DNA of 64,000 nucleotides from CAVPJW01 sp963705525. Lineage in GTDB: Bacteria > Acidobacteriota > Vicinamibacteria > Vicinamibacterales > CAVPJW01. How positions within the stretch are numbered: position 1 is the first letter of the stretch; each line of letters opens with the position of its first letter. Below, piece after piece: positions 43,806-56,375 of this stretch. The stretch lies in contig CAVPJW010000002.1 in assembly GCA_963705525.1 (NCBI GenBank), forward strand, positions 372,001 through 436,000, in the 5' to 3' direction. The translations under genes and the position numbers were made by a program. Under the pieces are notes generated by a model. The model was not told where the DNA came from. It saw nothing but the letters and a program-made list of their open reading frames with translations, and did not search any database.

Positions 43806-44666
43806 ATGAGCGTTCAGATTGGCATCATCGGAGGCAGCGGCCTGTACGATATGGCGGAGCTCACCGAGCGCGAGGAGGTCCGTCTCTCGACGCCGTTCGG
43901 CGATCCATCGGCTCCTTACGTGCTCGGCACGCTGCGAGGGCGCCGCGTCGCGTTCCTGACACGTCACGGGGTCGGCCATCGGCTCTCGCCATCGGAGCTG
44001 AATTTCCGCGCGAACATCTTTGGCTTCAAGACCCTCGGCGTGGAGCAGATCCTTTCGGCCAGTGCCGTGGGCAGCCTGAAAGAGGAATACCGTCCGCTCG
44101 ACCTGGTGGTCCCCGATCAGTTTTTCGACCGGACCCGCGGGCGAATCGGGACGTTCTTCGGGCGCGGGCTCGTGGCGCACATCGCGTTCGCGCGTCCCAC
44201 CTGCGGCGTTCTGAGCGGGATCGCATCCGATGCGGCCGCCGCGGCCGGCGCCACCGTGCATCGCGGCGGCACTTACGTCTGCATGGAGGGACCGCAGTTC
44301 TCGACGCTGGCCGAGTCACGCCTCTATCGGTCCTGGGGCATGGACGTCATCGGCATGACCAATCTTCAGGAGGCGAAGCTGGCGAGGGAAGCCGAGATTT
44401 GTTATGTGACGCTCGCGCTGGTGACCGACTATGACTGCTGGCACGAGGGTCACGACGAGGTGACCGTCGACATGATCGTCGCGAATCTCACGCAGAACGC
44501 CCGGATGGCTCAGCGTGTGATCGCTGAAACCGTCAGCCGCGCCCCGGTTACGCGAAGCTGCGCGTGCGCGAGCGCGCTGGCGACGGCGCTCATCACTCGG
44601 CCTGACGCGGTGCCTGACTCGCTCAAGAAAGAACTGGCACCCATCATCGGCAAGTACCTCCACTGA
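43806..44666 (+). CDS. mtnP: S-methyl-5'-thioadenosine phosphorylase
   Basis: A protein of about 286 residues that splits methylthioadenosine into adenine and 5-methylthioribose-1-phosphate, recycling a by-product of polyamine or signal synthesis. Motifs: IGIIGGSGLYDM, TRHGVGHRLSPSELNFRAN, SASAVGSL, VCMEGPQFSTLAES, GMTNLQEAKLAREAE and TDYDCWHE, the last two typical of MTAP rather than plain purine phosphorylase. ATG 43806 is chosen because GGAGG precedes it closely; GTG 43776 is the alternative. The PfkB kinase gene begins 29 nt downstream. Confidence 0.9.
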   Translation: MSVQIGIIGGSGLYDMAELTEREEVRLSTPFGDPSAPYVLGTLRGRRVAFLTRHGVGHRLSPSELNFRANIFGFKTLGVEQILSASAVGSLKEEYRPLDLVVPDQFFDRTRGRIGTFFGRGLVAHIAFARPTCGVLSGIASDAAAAAGATVHRGGTYVCMEGPQFSTLAESRLYRSWGMDVIGMTNLQEAKLAREAEICYVTLALVTDYDCWHEGHDEVTVDMIVANLTQNARMAQRVIAETVSRAPVTRSCACASALATALITRPDAVPDSLKKELAPIIGKYLH

Positions 44667-44695
44667 GACAATCAGCCAGCAATCGAGAATACGAC

Positions 44696-45616
44696 ATGCA
44701 TCCGATCCTCGTCGTGGGTTCCATCGCGTACGATTCGCTCAAGACGCCGTTCGGGGAGCGCGAGCGCATTCTCGGAGGCTCCTGCACGTTCTTCAGCGTG
44801 GCGGCCTCGTTCTTCACAGACGTCAGGGTCGTGGCGGTTGTGGGTGACGACTTCGATGACGACTCGATGGCGGTCTTCAGCGGCCGGCGTATCGATCTTG
44901 CCGGTCTTAAGAAAGTGCCGGGGGAGACATTTCGGTGGGGCGGCGAGTATGGCTTCGATCTGAACAGCCGGCAGACGATCTTCACGCACCTCAACGTGTT
45001 CGAGCATTTTCAGCCCGTCATTCCGCCAGGCTACGTGGACTCGCCGTTCGTGTTTCTGGGCAATATCCACCCGTCGCTCCAGAGGGACGTCCTGGACCAG
45101 GTGAAGGAACCGAGGCTGGTAGCGGCCGACACGATGAATTACTGGATCGAACGAACTCCGGACGAGTTGAACGGCACGCTCGCACGTGTGCACGTTCTCA
45201 TCATCAACGACAGCGAGACCCGCGAGCTGGGCCGCGAGCCAAACCTGGTCCGGGCGACGAGACGCATCCGTGAGCTGGGACCCAGGCTCATCGTGGTCAA
45301 ACGCGGCGAGCATGGGGCGCTTCTGGCTCGTCCAACCGATGATGGCGGGTTCTTCGCGGCGCCGGCGATGCCGCTCGACAATGTGATCGATCCGACCGGC
45401 GCCGGAGATACGTTTGCGGGCGGGTTCCTCGGCTACCTGGCCTCGTGTCCGGCGGTGACCAATGAGGCGCTCGTCCGTGCGATCATCTACGGCAATACGC
45501 TGGCGTCATTTGCCGTCGAGGATTTCGGTCTCGAGCGCCTGCTCCGGCTGACCGCGCCCGAGATCCAGCAGCGGTTCACCCAGTTCAAGGATCTCACGCA
45601 TTTCGATCTCGTATGA
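44696..45616 (+). CDS. PfkB-family carbohydrate/nucleoside kinase
   Basis: A 306-residue ribokinase-fold kinase. The N-terminus has the substrate-loop pattern ILGGSCTFFSVAASFF; the C-terminal PfkB signature DPTGAGDTFAGGFLG holds the catalytic Asp and anion hole. The substrate cannot be read; the neighbour mtnP suggests a nucleoside or sugar from purine salvage. The membrane-protein gene overlaps its stop (ATGA at 45613-45616). Confidence 0.88.
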   Translation: MHPILVVGSIAYDSLKTPFGERERILGGSCTFFSVAASFFTDVRVVAVVGDDFDDDSMAVFSGRRIDLAGLKKVPGETFRWGGEYGFDLNSRQTIFTHLNVFEHFQPVIPPGYVDSPFVFLGNIHPSLQRDVLDQVKEPRLVAADTMNYWIERTPDELNGTLARVHVLIINDSETRELGREPNLVRATRRIRELGPRLIVVKRGEHGALLARPTDDGGFFAAPAMPLDNVIDPTGAGDTFAGGFLGYLASCPAVTNEALVRAIIYGNTLASFAVEDFGLERLLRLTAPEIQQRFTQFKDLTHFDLV

Positions 45617-46317
45617 GCGCCCTGCTGATCGTTTTTGGAACCGCGCTCTCGTATCCGCTCGCCTACGCGATCGGCTTGCCTGTTCTCGTGCCCATTCTGA
45701 ACACGCTGCCGTCGTTTCCGTTCATGTATGCGGCGCTCAAGCGCGGCGACCTCGGTCAGGCGATCGCCCGCATGCTCCTGTGGGCGGCCACGATGGGCGT
45801 CTGTGCCACGGTGATGGCGTACGCGGCCAGCGCAAGGACCGACCACCTGTTTCTGAACGGTCTCCGCTACCGGCAGGAAATGTTCAACTGGATCCTGACG
45901 GGCGTGGGCGCAGAAGGAAGCCCCAGGCTCTTTCTGCCCTCGCACGCCCTGCATGCGTCGGTCTTCTGCGTACTGTCGCTCCTGAGCGGAAGTGTGCTGT
46001 CGATGCCGATGGGCGCGGTGCTCATGAACTACATGGGCCACTACGTTGGCGCGCTGGCGGCGGTCAGCGCTCACCCGGCGCAGGCTCTGTTGTTCGGCTG
46101 GAATCCCTGGTCGCTCGTGCGGATCGTGAGCTTCGTCGCGCTCGGCGTCACGTTGTCGGGACCGGCCCTCTCGCGAATCGGCGGATTCGACTTCTCGCTT
46201 CGCGATCATCGTGGCGTGCTGATCGCGGCGGCGTGCGGCCTGCTGCTCGACGTCGTGGCGAAGGCGGTGATGGCGCCGACGTGGCAGCTGATGCTGCGGC
46301 ACGCCGCCGGTTGGTGA
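45613..46317 (+). CDS. Membrane protein of unknown function
   Basis: A 234-residue protein with about five or six hydrophobic segments: near residues 3-30, 52-72, 108-130, 133-152, 165-185 and 200-215. I do not recognise the family. It has charged loops but no metal or ATP motif. Its start is inside the stop codon of the kinase gene, so it is translationally coupled to it and possibly functionally tied to mtnP and the kinase. It converges on the tolC-like gene. Confidence 0.7.
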   Translation: MSALLIVFGTALSYPLAYAIGLPVLVPILNTLPSFPFMYAALKRGDLGQAIARMLLWAATMGVCATVMAYAASARTDHLFLNGLRYRQEMFNWILTGVGAEGSPRLFLPSHALHASVFCVLSLLSGSVLSMPMGAVLMNYMGHYVGALAAVSAHPAQALLFGWNPWSLVRIVSFVALGVTLSGPALSRIGGFDFSLRDHRGVLIAAACGLLLDVVAKAVMAPTWQLMLRHAAGW

Positions 46318-46338
46318 AGCGGCGCGCCGATCGTCTGG

Positions 46339-48006
46339 TTATTGCGGTGTGTTCGAACCGGCGGCAGCCGTCGAGGTCGTCAGGACCGTCGAGAGTCGCG
46401 GCGGAGGCAGCGGCTGCACCGACCCGTTCCCCCCGGATCCGCTCTGCGCAGGACCGGCCTGCTGAATCGATTCGAAATCGATGAGCGACGTCGCATAGGC
46501 GAGCCGTGCGCCGAGCTCGTTGTTGCGAGCCTCTGCGAGGTCGCGCTGCGCCTGGATGACCAGGAAGCTCGTCGACATGCCGACCTCGAATCGCTTCTGC
46601 TCGGCATCTTCGCGCTGTTCGGCGAGCTCTCGCGCCAGTCGAGCGGTCTCGATGCGCTTCGAGTTCATCTCGACCTGCCAGGCCGCCTGACGGACTTGCC
46701 TGACGGCGTTGATCTCCGAGTTCTTCAGCCGGTCGCGCGATTGTGTCTGCTCCAGCCGCGCGCGCGCAAGGCTCGCCTCGTCATAACTTCGGCCGATGGG
46801 ATAGTTGATCGCGAATCCGACCGTCCAGGTGGGAAAGTCGGCTTTGAGGGCCTGATCGAGAACGTTGTTGTAGTCGACACGCTGACCGCTCGGAACGAGA
46901 ATGCCGGGAAATGTGCCCACGCGATCCAGCTTGGTCCCGCCCAGTCCGGTCGTCTGATAATTCGCCAGCAGCCGAACGTCGGGAAGGACCTGATTTGAGT
47001 AGTACTTGACCGACGTGACCGCGTTCTCCACTTCGGTCCGTGCCGTAAGAAGGTCCGCCCGGGTCAGGAGCGCGATCTGCACGGCGGTGTCCACGTCGGG
47101 CAATGGTTGCACGGCAGGCGGCGGATCGCTCGGTTCGATGCGGACATTCCAGAGGTCCGATCGATCCGGAGCGATGACGAGCGTTCGCAGAACGTCCTCC
47201 AATTGCTTCGACGCCGACTGCGCGATGATCAGATTCTCCTCGCGGCGGGCCACTTCGGCCTGCGCCGAGAGCAGATCGATCGGCGGCGCTTCGCCGACAT
47301 CCACCCGGGCCTGATTGACGCGCACCAGTTCACGGGACAGATCGAGCGAGCGCTGTTGCACCTCGACCAGCGCGCGAGCCGCGACGAGATTCCAGTAGGC
47401 CCTCTTGGCGTCGGCGACCGTGTGGACCGTGCTTTCCTTGAATCGCGCGCCGCTGATGATCCGGTCTCGCTCGGTCGTCGTCAATTGCTGACGCGCGTTG
47501 TCGATCGTGAAGTCGCGCAGGAGCGGCTGCGCGAACGAAAAGACGAAGCCGGATCGGAGGGTTGGATTGAAGTTCTGCAGAAAGCTGTCCGACCGTGACC
47601 GTGTGTTGTCCCATCCGACGTTGTACACGCTGCCGAACCACGGCAGCCGCTGAGACATCCCCAGGCTCGTCGTGTAGGTGTCGGTTCGCGTGCCTTGGGC
47701 GCCCACCAGGAAGCTCGAGGGCGGCGAGAGTTGGCCGACGCGCCCGCCCGCCGTCGTGAAGGACGGCGTAAAGGCGCTGGCGGCCTGCGCGATGCGCAGA
47801 TCGCCGATCTGCGGATTCAGCCGATCCGCGGCGAGCGCGGGGTTATGGTCGAGCACCATCTGCACGGCCTCGTCCAGCGTGATTCGCAGCACCTGGCCAT
47901 CCCCGCTCGCCGGAACGGAGGGGACCGGGGTCTGGGCCGCAACTGGCGAGGACACGCCCCAGGCGAGCAGAAGGGCACACAACGTCGCAATCAACTTCGC
48001 TTTCAT
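46339..48006 (-). CDS. tolC: TolC-family outer-membrane efflux protein
   Basis: A 555-residue outer-membrane channel component for tripartite efflux. It has a signal peptide (TLCALLLAWGVSSPVAAQ) and two related TolC-like repeats with long amphipathic helices (LDEAVQMVLDHNPALAADRL; later LARARLEQTQSRDRLKN and RLARELAEQREDAEQKRFEVG). The ATG at 48006 has GGAG eight bases upstream; the same frame runs open to 48918 through the broken pump gene, but that extension is not protein-like. It is the last gene of the efflux operon. Confidence 0.9.
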   Translation of the reverse strand: MKAKLIATLCALLLAWGVSSPVAAQTPVPSVPASGDGQVLRITLDEAVQMVLDHNPALAADRLNPQIGDLRIAQAASAFTPSFTTAGGRVGQLSPPSSFLVGAQGTRTDTYTTSLGMSQRLPWFGSVYNVGWDNTRSRSDSFLQNFNPTLRSGFVFSFAQPLLRDFTIDNARQQLTTTERDRIISGARFKESTVHTVADAKRAYWNLVAARALVEVQQRSLDLSRELVRVNQARVDVGEAPPIDLLSAQAEVARREENLIIAQSASKQLEDVLRTLVIAPDRSDLWNVRIEPSDPPPAVQPLPDVDTAVQIALLTRADLLTARTEVENAVTSVKYYSNQVLPDVRLLANYQTTGLGGTKLDRVGTFPGILVPSGQRVDYNNVLDQALKADFPTWTVGFAINYPIGRSYDEASLARARLEQTQSRDRLKNSEINAVRQVRQAAWQVEMNSKRIETARLARELAEQREDAEQKRFEVGMSTSFLVIQAQRDLAEARNNELGARLAYATSLIDFESIQQAGPAQSGSGGNGSVQPLPPPRLSTVLTTSTAAAGSNTPQ

Positions 48007-48026
48007 TGGAGCACTCCGAGAAGAGT

Positions 48027-51174
<3,148 letters not shown>

Positions 51175-51183
51175 GACAGACCC

Positions 51184-52434
51184 CTATTCGCGGGAACCAG
51201 TCGTGGGCAGGGCCGACTGGCCTTCGACCTTCACGCGCAGGCCGTCGGCGAGCTGTGCCGCGTTGTTCACGGCGACCAGTTCGTCGGCCTTCACGCCGGT
51301 CATGATTTCCACCATCGATCCGACCGGCTGACCGGTCGCGATGAAACGCTCCTCGACCCGGTCGCCCTTTACCACGTAGAGGCGACTGGTGCCGGCGGTC
51401 GTCTGGACCGCCGCCGCGGGCACGAGCAGTACGGGTTCGGACGTGGCTTCCTGGATTTCGGCCGTGGCGAAGAGGCCCGGTTTCAGCACGCCGTCCGGAT
51501 TGGGGACGACCGCTTCGACGGTGAGGGAGCGCTGTTCGGCCTTGAGCGCCGGCGAGACGAAGCGCACTTGACCCGGGAACGATCGCCCGGGATATGCGTC
51601 CACGGACAACGTCACTGGCGCGCCGGCTCTCACTTTCGACACGGCCTGCTCCGGCACCGTCAGCTCCACGCGGAGCGGACTGATGCGCACGACCGTTGCG
51701 ACCTGGGCTCCGCGAGTCACGTAGTCACCGACGCTGACCTTCCGCTCGGCCACAAGACCCGCGAAGGGCGCCCGGACCGACGTGTCGGCCAGAGCCTTGC
51801 GCGCGAGAAGGATGCGGGCCCGCGCCGACTCGAGCGACTCGACGAGCTGGCGTGCCGCGTTTTTTGCCGACTCGAGCTGGAGACGCGCAGCCTCGACCTG
51901 AGTCTTGCGCTGATCGAACTCGGATTGAGAGACCACACGCTGGTCGAGCAGCGTTTGAATCCGCGCGAATTCCGACTCGGCCAGCGCCAGCGATGCTTTG
52001 GCGTTCGCGACCTCAGGCACGCGCTCAACATTGAACGGGCGATTGCCTTCGATTCCCAGGTGAGCCTCGATCTGCGCGGCGTTCGCCTCGGCCTCGCGAA
52101 GCTGTGCCTCGGTTTCCGTCGCCGAAATAGACACCAGCACGTCGCCTTGATCGACGCGCGTCCCGCGCTCGACTGGCGTTGAAACCACCCGCCCGGCCGT
52201 TTCGGCGCTGACCTCCGCCTGATCTTCGGCGGTGAGCGTGCCGGTGACGTGCAGAGTTCGCGTGATCGGTTGCTGGACGACCGTGGCCGTCGTGATCTTC
52301 ACTGCCGGCGGAACACCGGCTTCAGAATCCGCGACCTTCCCATCGGCCGTGCCGCACGCCGCGGCCGCGACGATCGTTGTCGCCACGGCCATGCCTCCGA
52401 CGACCGCGCGCCACCCGTTGAAATTTGCGCTCAT
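51184..52434 (-). CDS. RND efflux periplasmic adaptor (membrane fusion protein)
   Basis: A 416-residue adaptor linking the pump to the outer-membrane channel. It begins with a lipoprotein-like signal (VAAAAC lipobox near residue 27), then a beta-barrel/lipoyl half (GTLTAEDQAEVSAETAGRVV), a long coiled-coil hairpin (QLREAEANAAQIEAH to ARILLARKALA), the lipoyl return DTSVRAPFAGLVAERKV, and membrane-proximal domains. The ATG at 52434 is chosen; the longer frame to 52755 lies inside tetR and is not conserved. Its start overlaps the tetR stop. Confidence 0.9.
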   Translation of the reverse strand: MSANFNGWRAVVGGMAVATTIVAAAACGTADGKVADSEAGVPPAVKITTATVVQQPITRTLHVTGTLTAEDQAEVSAETAGRVVSTPVERGTRVDQGDVLVSISATETEAQLREAEANAAQIEAHLGIEGNRPFNVERVPEVANAKASLALAESEFARIQTLLDQRVVSQSEFDQRKTQVEAARLQLESAKNAARQLVESLESARARILLARKALADTSVRAPFAGLVAERKVSVGDYVTRGAQVATVVRISPLRVELTVPEQAVSKVRAGAPVTLSVDAYPGRSFPGQVRFVSPALKAEQRSLTVEAVVPNPDGVLKPGLFATAEIQEATSEPVLLVPAAAVQTTAGTSRLYVVKGDRVEERFIATGQPVGSMVEIMTGVKADELVAVNNAAQLADGLRVKVEGQSALPTTGSRE

Positions 52435-53180
52435 GATTCCACTCGCCGATCCGGTCCGGTAAGCGACTTGATGGCAGGCGCGGATCCGGACAAGACGCCA
52501 ACCACTTCCTCGGTCGCGGTTGATTCGACGGTTTGATCGACGCCGCACGGCGCGGCGCTGAACGTGATAGGGGAGCCGCTGATGAGTCCCTGAAGCGCCG
52601 CTTCGAGCGTATCCCGGGCGAGGGCGTCCGGATCTTCTCCCGGCGCCAGGCGATCGGACAGCCTGAACACGGCCACGCCGTACACGGCGCTCGACAGAAT
52701 GCGAAACACGGCGTCGGGACTCGTGGACGATGGGAAGAGTCCGCGCTCGACGCACTCGCGGATCGTGTCCGCCACGACGCCGCGCATTTCCCGGACGAAC
52801 CCGAATCGTTCCCAGTCGCGGCTGATGCGAGGCACGGCGCGATCGACGAACATCAGCGAGAAGTACTCGGGGTTCGACTTGCTGAACTCATACAGGCGCC
52901 AGAAAATCCGGCGCACCGCATCGAGCGGATTCCCGGTTTCGTCGCTGCACGGCCGCGGCGCGAAGAGCATGCGAAATCCCTCTTCGGCGAGCGCGAAAAA
53001 GATATCGTCCTTGCTCTCGAAATAGCTGTAGATCGCCGCCGGGCTGTACTCGATCCGCTCCGCAATCTTGCGGATGGAGACGTTCGAATAGCTCTCGGCG
53101 ACGAACAGGTCGCGAGCCGCGTCGAGAATGGCGCGACGCACGGCTTCTCGCTCGCGGTCTTGTCGTTCCTTCAGGCCCAT
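52431..53180 (-). CDS. TetR/AcrR-family regulator of the efflux operon
   Basis: A 249-residue regulator with an N-terminal helix-turn-helix (AARDLFVAESYSNVSIRKIAERIEYSPAAIYSYFESKDD) and a ligand-binding C-terminal region including a TetR_C-type helix bundle (FSKSNPEYFSLMFVDRAVP). It is the first gene of the tetR-adaptor-pump-tolC operon and overlaps the adaptor start. AAAGGA lies seven bases before its ATG. Two inverted repeats lie over its own promoter, so it most likely represses the whole operon and is released by a pump substrate. Confidence 0.92.
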   Translation of the reverse strand: MGLKERQDREREAVRRAILDAARDLFVAESYSNVSIRKIAERIEYSPAAIYSYFESKDDIFFALAEEGFRMLFAPRPCSDETGNPLDAVRRIFWRLYEFSKSNPEYFSLMFVDRAVPRISRDWERFGFVREMRGVVADTIRECVERGLFPSSTSPDAVFRILSSAVYGVAVFRLSDRLAPGEDPDALARDTLEAALQGLISGSPITFSAAPCGVDQTVESTATEEVVGVLSGSAPAIKSLTGPDRRVES

Positions 53181-53250
53181 GCAGGATTCCTTTGCGGAGA
53201 CTGGGATGGCAACCGGACATTCCCGGGACTCAGCCGCCAGGAATGCGGTG

Positions 53251-53282
53251 GTGAACAGTGTTCACAATACTAACGGTGTTAG
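53251..53282 (-). promoter_or_regulatory. Candidate TetR operators over the efflux promoter
   Basis: Two perfect inverted repeats lie side by side: GTGAACA-G-TGTTCAC (53251-53265) and CTAAC-GGT-GTTAG (53270-53282). On the minus strand the second overlaps the -10 box TAGTAT (53267-53272); TTGTGT 18 bp upstream is a plausible -35. An outer pair GTGTTC/GAACAC (53258-53263, 53289-53294) surrounds the second repeat. The layout fits self-repression. Confidence 0.65.
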
Positions 53283-53357
53283 ACGTTCGAACACAAATTC
53301 TGGTTCCCGCGGGCCAGAAACCGAACGTTTAGCGAAAATCCGAGACCAATCTTCTTC

Positions 53358-55868
53358 CTACGCCTCTCTGGCGTCAGTGCGGGCGAGGATCAGGAGGGTG
53401 AGCGCGGCAGCGGCATAGGTGGCGGCAGCGACCAGCAGCGCGACTGAAAAACCCCAGTTCATGGCGAGGAATACGGCGAACGTCGTCCCGACCACCGAGC
53501 AGGCGCCGTTCAGTCCCCACGCCCACGGAACCACGGCAGGCGCGCGCGCGGCCAGCAGCCGAAGGCCGCTTGGAAGAGGAATGCCCAACAGGATCCCGGT
53601 CGGCACCAGCAGGACCACGGTCATGAGAATCCTTGCACCACGCGACAGCGGCATCGCCAGACTGATGAAGCCGGGCAGCAGCCACGCGCCGATTGCACAC
53701 ACAAGAATGACGCCGCCGATGGCCGACCATGCGCCGCGCCGGACGCTTGCGTCCGGGATTCTGCGGCTGAGCAGGCTGCCGAGGCCCGTGCCAACGAGAA
53801 GCGAGGTGAGCGTTACCGCGAGCGAGTAGACCGGATGCCCGAGCAGGAGAACGAAGCGCTGGAGCAATGCCACTTCGATCAGCATGAAGCCCGCACCGAG
53901 CGCGCTGAAATACGCCAGCCATCCTGCCCAGCCGTGTCCTGGCGTTCCCGCCGTGAGCGCGAGGGGGCCGATGATGCAGAGGATCACGAGCACCGCTGAA
54001 ATGCCCATGAGCGTCAGGAGGGCACTGAGGCCGTTGCCGAAGAGCATCGAACGCCCGAAGGCCTGCGGCAGCTGATTCCGCAGCTTGGTGGTGTGAAAGA
54101 AGAACGGGCGATCGTCGCGAACCGGACGGACGTCGATCACATACCGATCGTAAAACGCCGGGCGATTGTCGGACAGGATGAGGCTACGGTACTCGTTCTC
54201 GCGTTCCCGGTCCGTCTGGACCGGAATAGGCGACGTCACGTCGTGCGAAGGCGGTTGCGGGATGTACAGGGCGTCGAACTTCAACTGTGCCGCAGCGAGT
54301 CTTAGGATCTCAATCTCCCGTGGGGAGAATGGCGTTCGCTTCAGGATGACATTGACCAGCCGGCCGTGCTGCACGACCGCGAGATGCTTCGCCGCATCGA
54401 GTCCACGCTCGAGACAGGCTTCCTGCGCCAGGGAGATCAGCCTCAGACCATCGAACACCCATCGCGTAATCGTGAGCACCCCGTTCGGCGTGAGGTGGTC
54501 GAGGTAGTCGTCAAACGCTTCCACGGTATAGAGCGAGTTTTCGGTCAACGTGTACGCGCCGGCGGCGGTGGCGGCCCACGTATCGACCAGCGAGGCTTGA
54601 ATGAGATCGTAGCGCTCAGGAGATCGCCTGATGAAGCTGCGCCCGTCGTCGATCGCAATGTGAACCCGGGGATGCTGGTAGATGGAACCGGAGAAGTCGC
54701 GAAACGCCCCGTTCATCACGTCGGTCGCGATGATCGGGTTGACCTCGATGCCGTCGATCTTTTCCGCGCCGAACACGAGCGCGGACAAAAGATCCCGGCC
54801 TCCACCCGGTCCGATGACGAGCGCGCGGTACGGCGCGACCGGCGAGAGCCCGCCCCCGGGGGGCGAAGCACTCGTCATCGAGCCCACCCCAGGCTGTTCA
54901 GTCGCTGTCGCACCATTCACGGGCGCGGCCCAGGGCTTCAGGTGCGGGTCTGTGAACAGATAGTGCGCGAGCGCCGTCAGGTCGAACTTCAGGTACTCGA
55001 CTTCATCGAGGCGTCCGTTGAAGCGCAGAATCGGCGTGGATGCCGCGGAGTCGATGTCCATGAAGCGCGAGTCTGGCTTCCCTCCATGGTAACTCGTGCT
55101 GAGGGCCCAGTCGCCGTGGGAGCGACCGTAAACGGCCACTCGCGAAAACGAATTCCACTTGCTGAAGACGACGTTGTCTCCGACGTGGCCCTTGGCATCG
55201 CGAATGTCGAGTTGAAGGACGCCCGTGACCGCGGCGGCCACGCTGCACACGGCCAGCGCTCCCACGGCCCCCACAATCTGGCGGCGGCTCGCGGACGGTG
55301 CAAAGCAGATGGCGGCCAGTCCGCTCAATGCCGCCGCGGCCAGCAGCGCGCCCGGCGCGCCGACCAGGTTGATCAGCGGCACGAGCAACAGACAGCCCGC
55401 GGCCGCGCCGAGGAGGTCTGCGCCGTACACAACGGTGACGTCCTTCCTCAGCCTCGACAGTGCAAACGCGAGGACGGTGCCGCCGGCGAAGAAGGGCAGC
55501 GCAGCCAGGAGATAGATCGCCACCATCAGAAAAAGGTTGGTCGGTGAGTACGTGAGGCCCACCCGAATGCGGGTCAGAAACGCCGACGACACCAAGATGG
55601 CGAGCGCCAACGCAAACACCGAGCAGGCCAGCAGAGAAAGCGTTTCCCGAGGCGCGAACGACCTTCGTGCGATGAACACCCAGACACCGCTCGCGCTCAA
55701 TCCGAAGAGCGCGATCGAAATGGCCAGAAATGCAAAGTGGTAGTACATCGTCACCGAAAAGATGCGCGTGAGGGCGAGCTCGGCGATCAGGAGCGAGGCC
55801 GATGTGAGTGCGACACCAATCAGCGTCAATCCGCTGGCTGATTCGGTTTCTTCGTTCGAAGCGGTCAC
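53358..55868 (-). CDS. Membrane-embedded spermidine-synthase-like methyltransferase-fold protein
   Basis: An 836-residue protein: about eight membrane segments at the N-terminus (residues 12-220), a soluble spermidine synthase-like Rossmann domain (about 340-480) with ALVIGPGGGRDLLSAL, GIEVNPI and DDGRSFI, and a second membrane bundle at the C-terminus (about 600-830). Such proteins have lost the clear polyamine-site motifs, and the actual substrate is unknown. The double membrane flank suggests transport or flippase-like work coupled to a nucleotide-fold domain. The start ATG (55868) is 46 bp from the divergent DUF2085 gene. Confidence 0.82.
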   Translation of the reverse strand: MTASNEETESASGLTLIGVALTSASLLIAELALTRIFSVTMYYHFAFLAISIALFGLSASGVWVFIARRSFAPRETLSLLACSVFALALAILVSSAFLTRIRVGLTYSPTNLFLMVAIYLLAALPFFAGGTVLAFALSRLRKDVTVVYGADLLGAAAGCLLLVPLINLVGAPGALLAAAALSGLAAICFAPSASRRQIVGAVGALAVCSVAAAVTGVLQLDIRDAKGHVGDNVVFSKWNSFSRVAVYGRSHGDWALSTSYHGGKPDSRFMDIDSAASTPILRFNGRLDEVEYLKFDLTALAHYLFTDPHLKPWAAPVNGATATEQPGVGSMTSASPPGGGLSPVAPYRALVIGPGGGRDLLSALVFGAEKIDGIEVNPIIATDVMNGAFRDFSGSIYQHPRVHIAIDDGRSFIRRSPERYDLIQASLVDTWAATAAGAYTLTENSLYTVEAFDDYLDHLTPNGVLTITRWVFDGLRLISLAQEACLERGLDAAKHLAVVQHGRLVNVILKRTPFSPREIEILRLAAAQLKFDALYIPQPPSHDVTSPIPVQTDRERENEYRSLILSDNRPAFYDRYVIDVRPVRDDRPFFFHTTKLRNQLPQAFGRSMLFGNGLSALLTLMGISAVLVILCIIGPLALTAGTPGHGWAGWLAYFSALGAGFMLIEVALLQRFVLLLGHPVYSLAVTLTSLLVGTGLGSLLSRRIPDASVRRGAWSAIGGVILVCAIGAWLLPGFISLAMPLSRGARILMTVVLLVPTGILLGIPLPSGLRLLAARAPAVVPWAWGLNGACSVVGTTFAVFLAMNWGFSVALLVAAATYAAAALTLLILARTDAREA

Positions 55869-55898
55869 GCCAGGAGTCTAACATCTTCATCTGCGTGC

Positions 55899-55904
55899 GA
55901 TAAT
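55899..55904 (+). promoter_or_regulatory. -10-like GATAAT before the DUF2085 gene
   Basis: GATAAT ends nine bases before the ATG at 55914 in a 45-bp divergent spacer. No -35 or ribosome site is apparent; a leaderless transcript is likely. Confidence 0.4.
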
Positions 55905-55913
55905 CCGCGGCGG

Positions 55914-56375
55914 ATGGCGCGCCTGTCTTCTGCCGCTATCGCTCTCCCCGCCTTTGCGTCGGCTTGGCTCGCCGCGGTTCTGCTGGCACCGGTTCTGGCG
56001 ACATGGCCGGCAGGAAAGGCGATCGCCGCCTTGACGTACCTTCTGGCATCGGTGATCTGTCATCAGCAACCCGCTCGCTCGTTTCACATCGACGGCTCGC
56101 AGCTTCCTGTCTGTGCGCGGTGTCTCGGCATCTATGCGGGCGCTGCGATTGGTGCGATGGCGTCCGTTCTGTTCCGGAGTGACGCATCACGTGAGCCGCT
56201 TGCCGTGTGGCGGATTCTGCTCATCGCCGCCGCCGTGCCGACGTCTCTCACACTTCTGGCGGAGTGGCTGTCGATCGTGGAACCGTCGAATGTCGCGCGT
56301 TTCACGGCCGCACTGCCTCTCGGGATCGCGGGCGCTTGGCTCGTGACGAATGTGATGCGCGGGCACCTGAGGTAA
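55914..56375 (+). CDS. DUF2085 membrane protein
   Basis: A 153-residue protein with about four membrane helices and the DUF2085 signature: VICHQQPARSFHIDGSQLPV followed by CARCLGIYAG. The conserved cysteines and histidine (CHQ, CARC) could bind metal. The function is unknown. It is the first of a rightward cluster of small membrane proteins. Confidence 0.85.
   Translation: MARLSSAAIALPAFASAWLAAVLLAPVLATWPAGKAIAALTYLLASVICHQQPARSFHIDGSQLPVCARCLGIYAGAAIGAMASVLFRSDASREPLAVWRILLIAAAVPTSLTLLAEWLSIVEPSNVARFTAALPLGIAGAWLVTNVMRGHLR

Noticed and set aside
53128..55547. Plus-strand open frames across the tetR and spermidine-synthase-like genes
   Set aside because: They are antisense shadows with biased composition and no domains.
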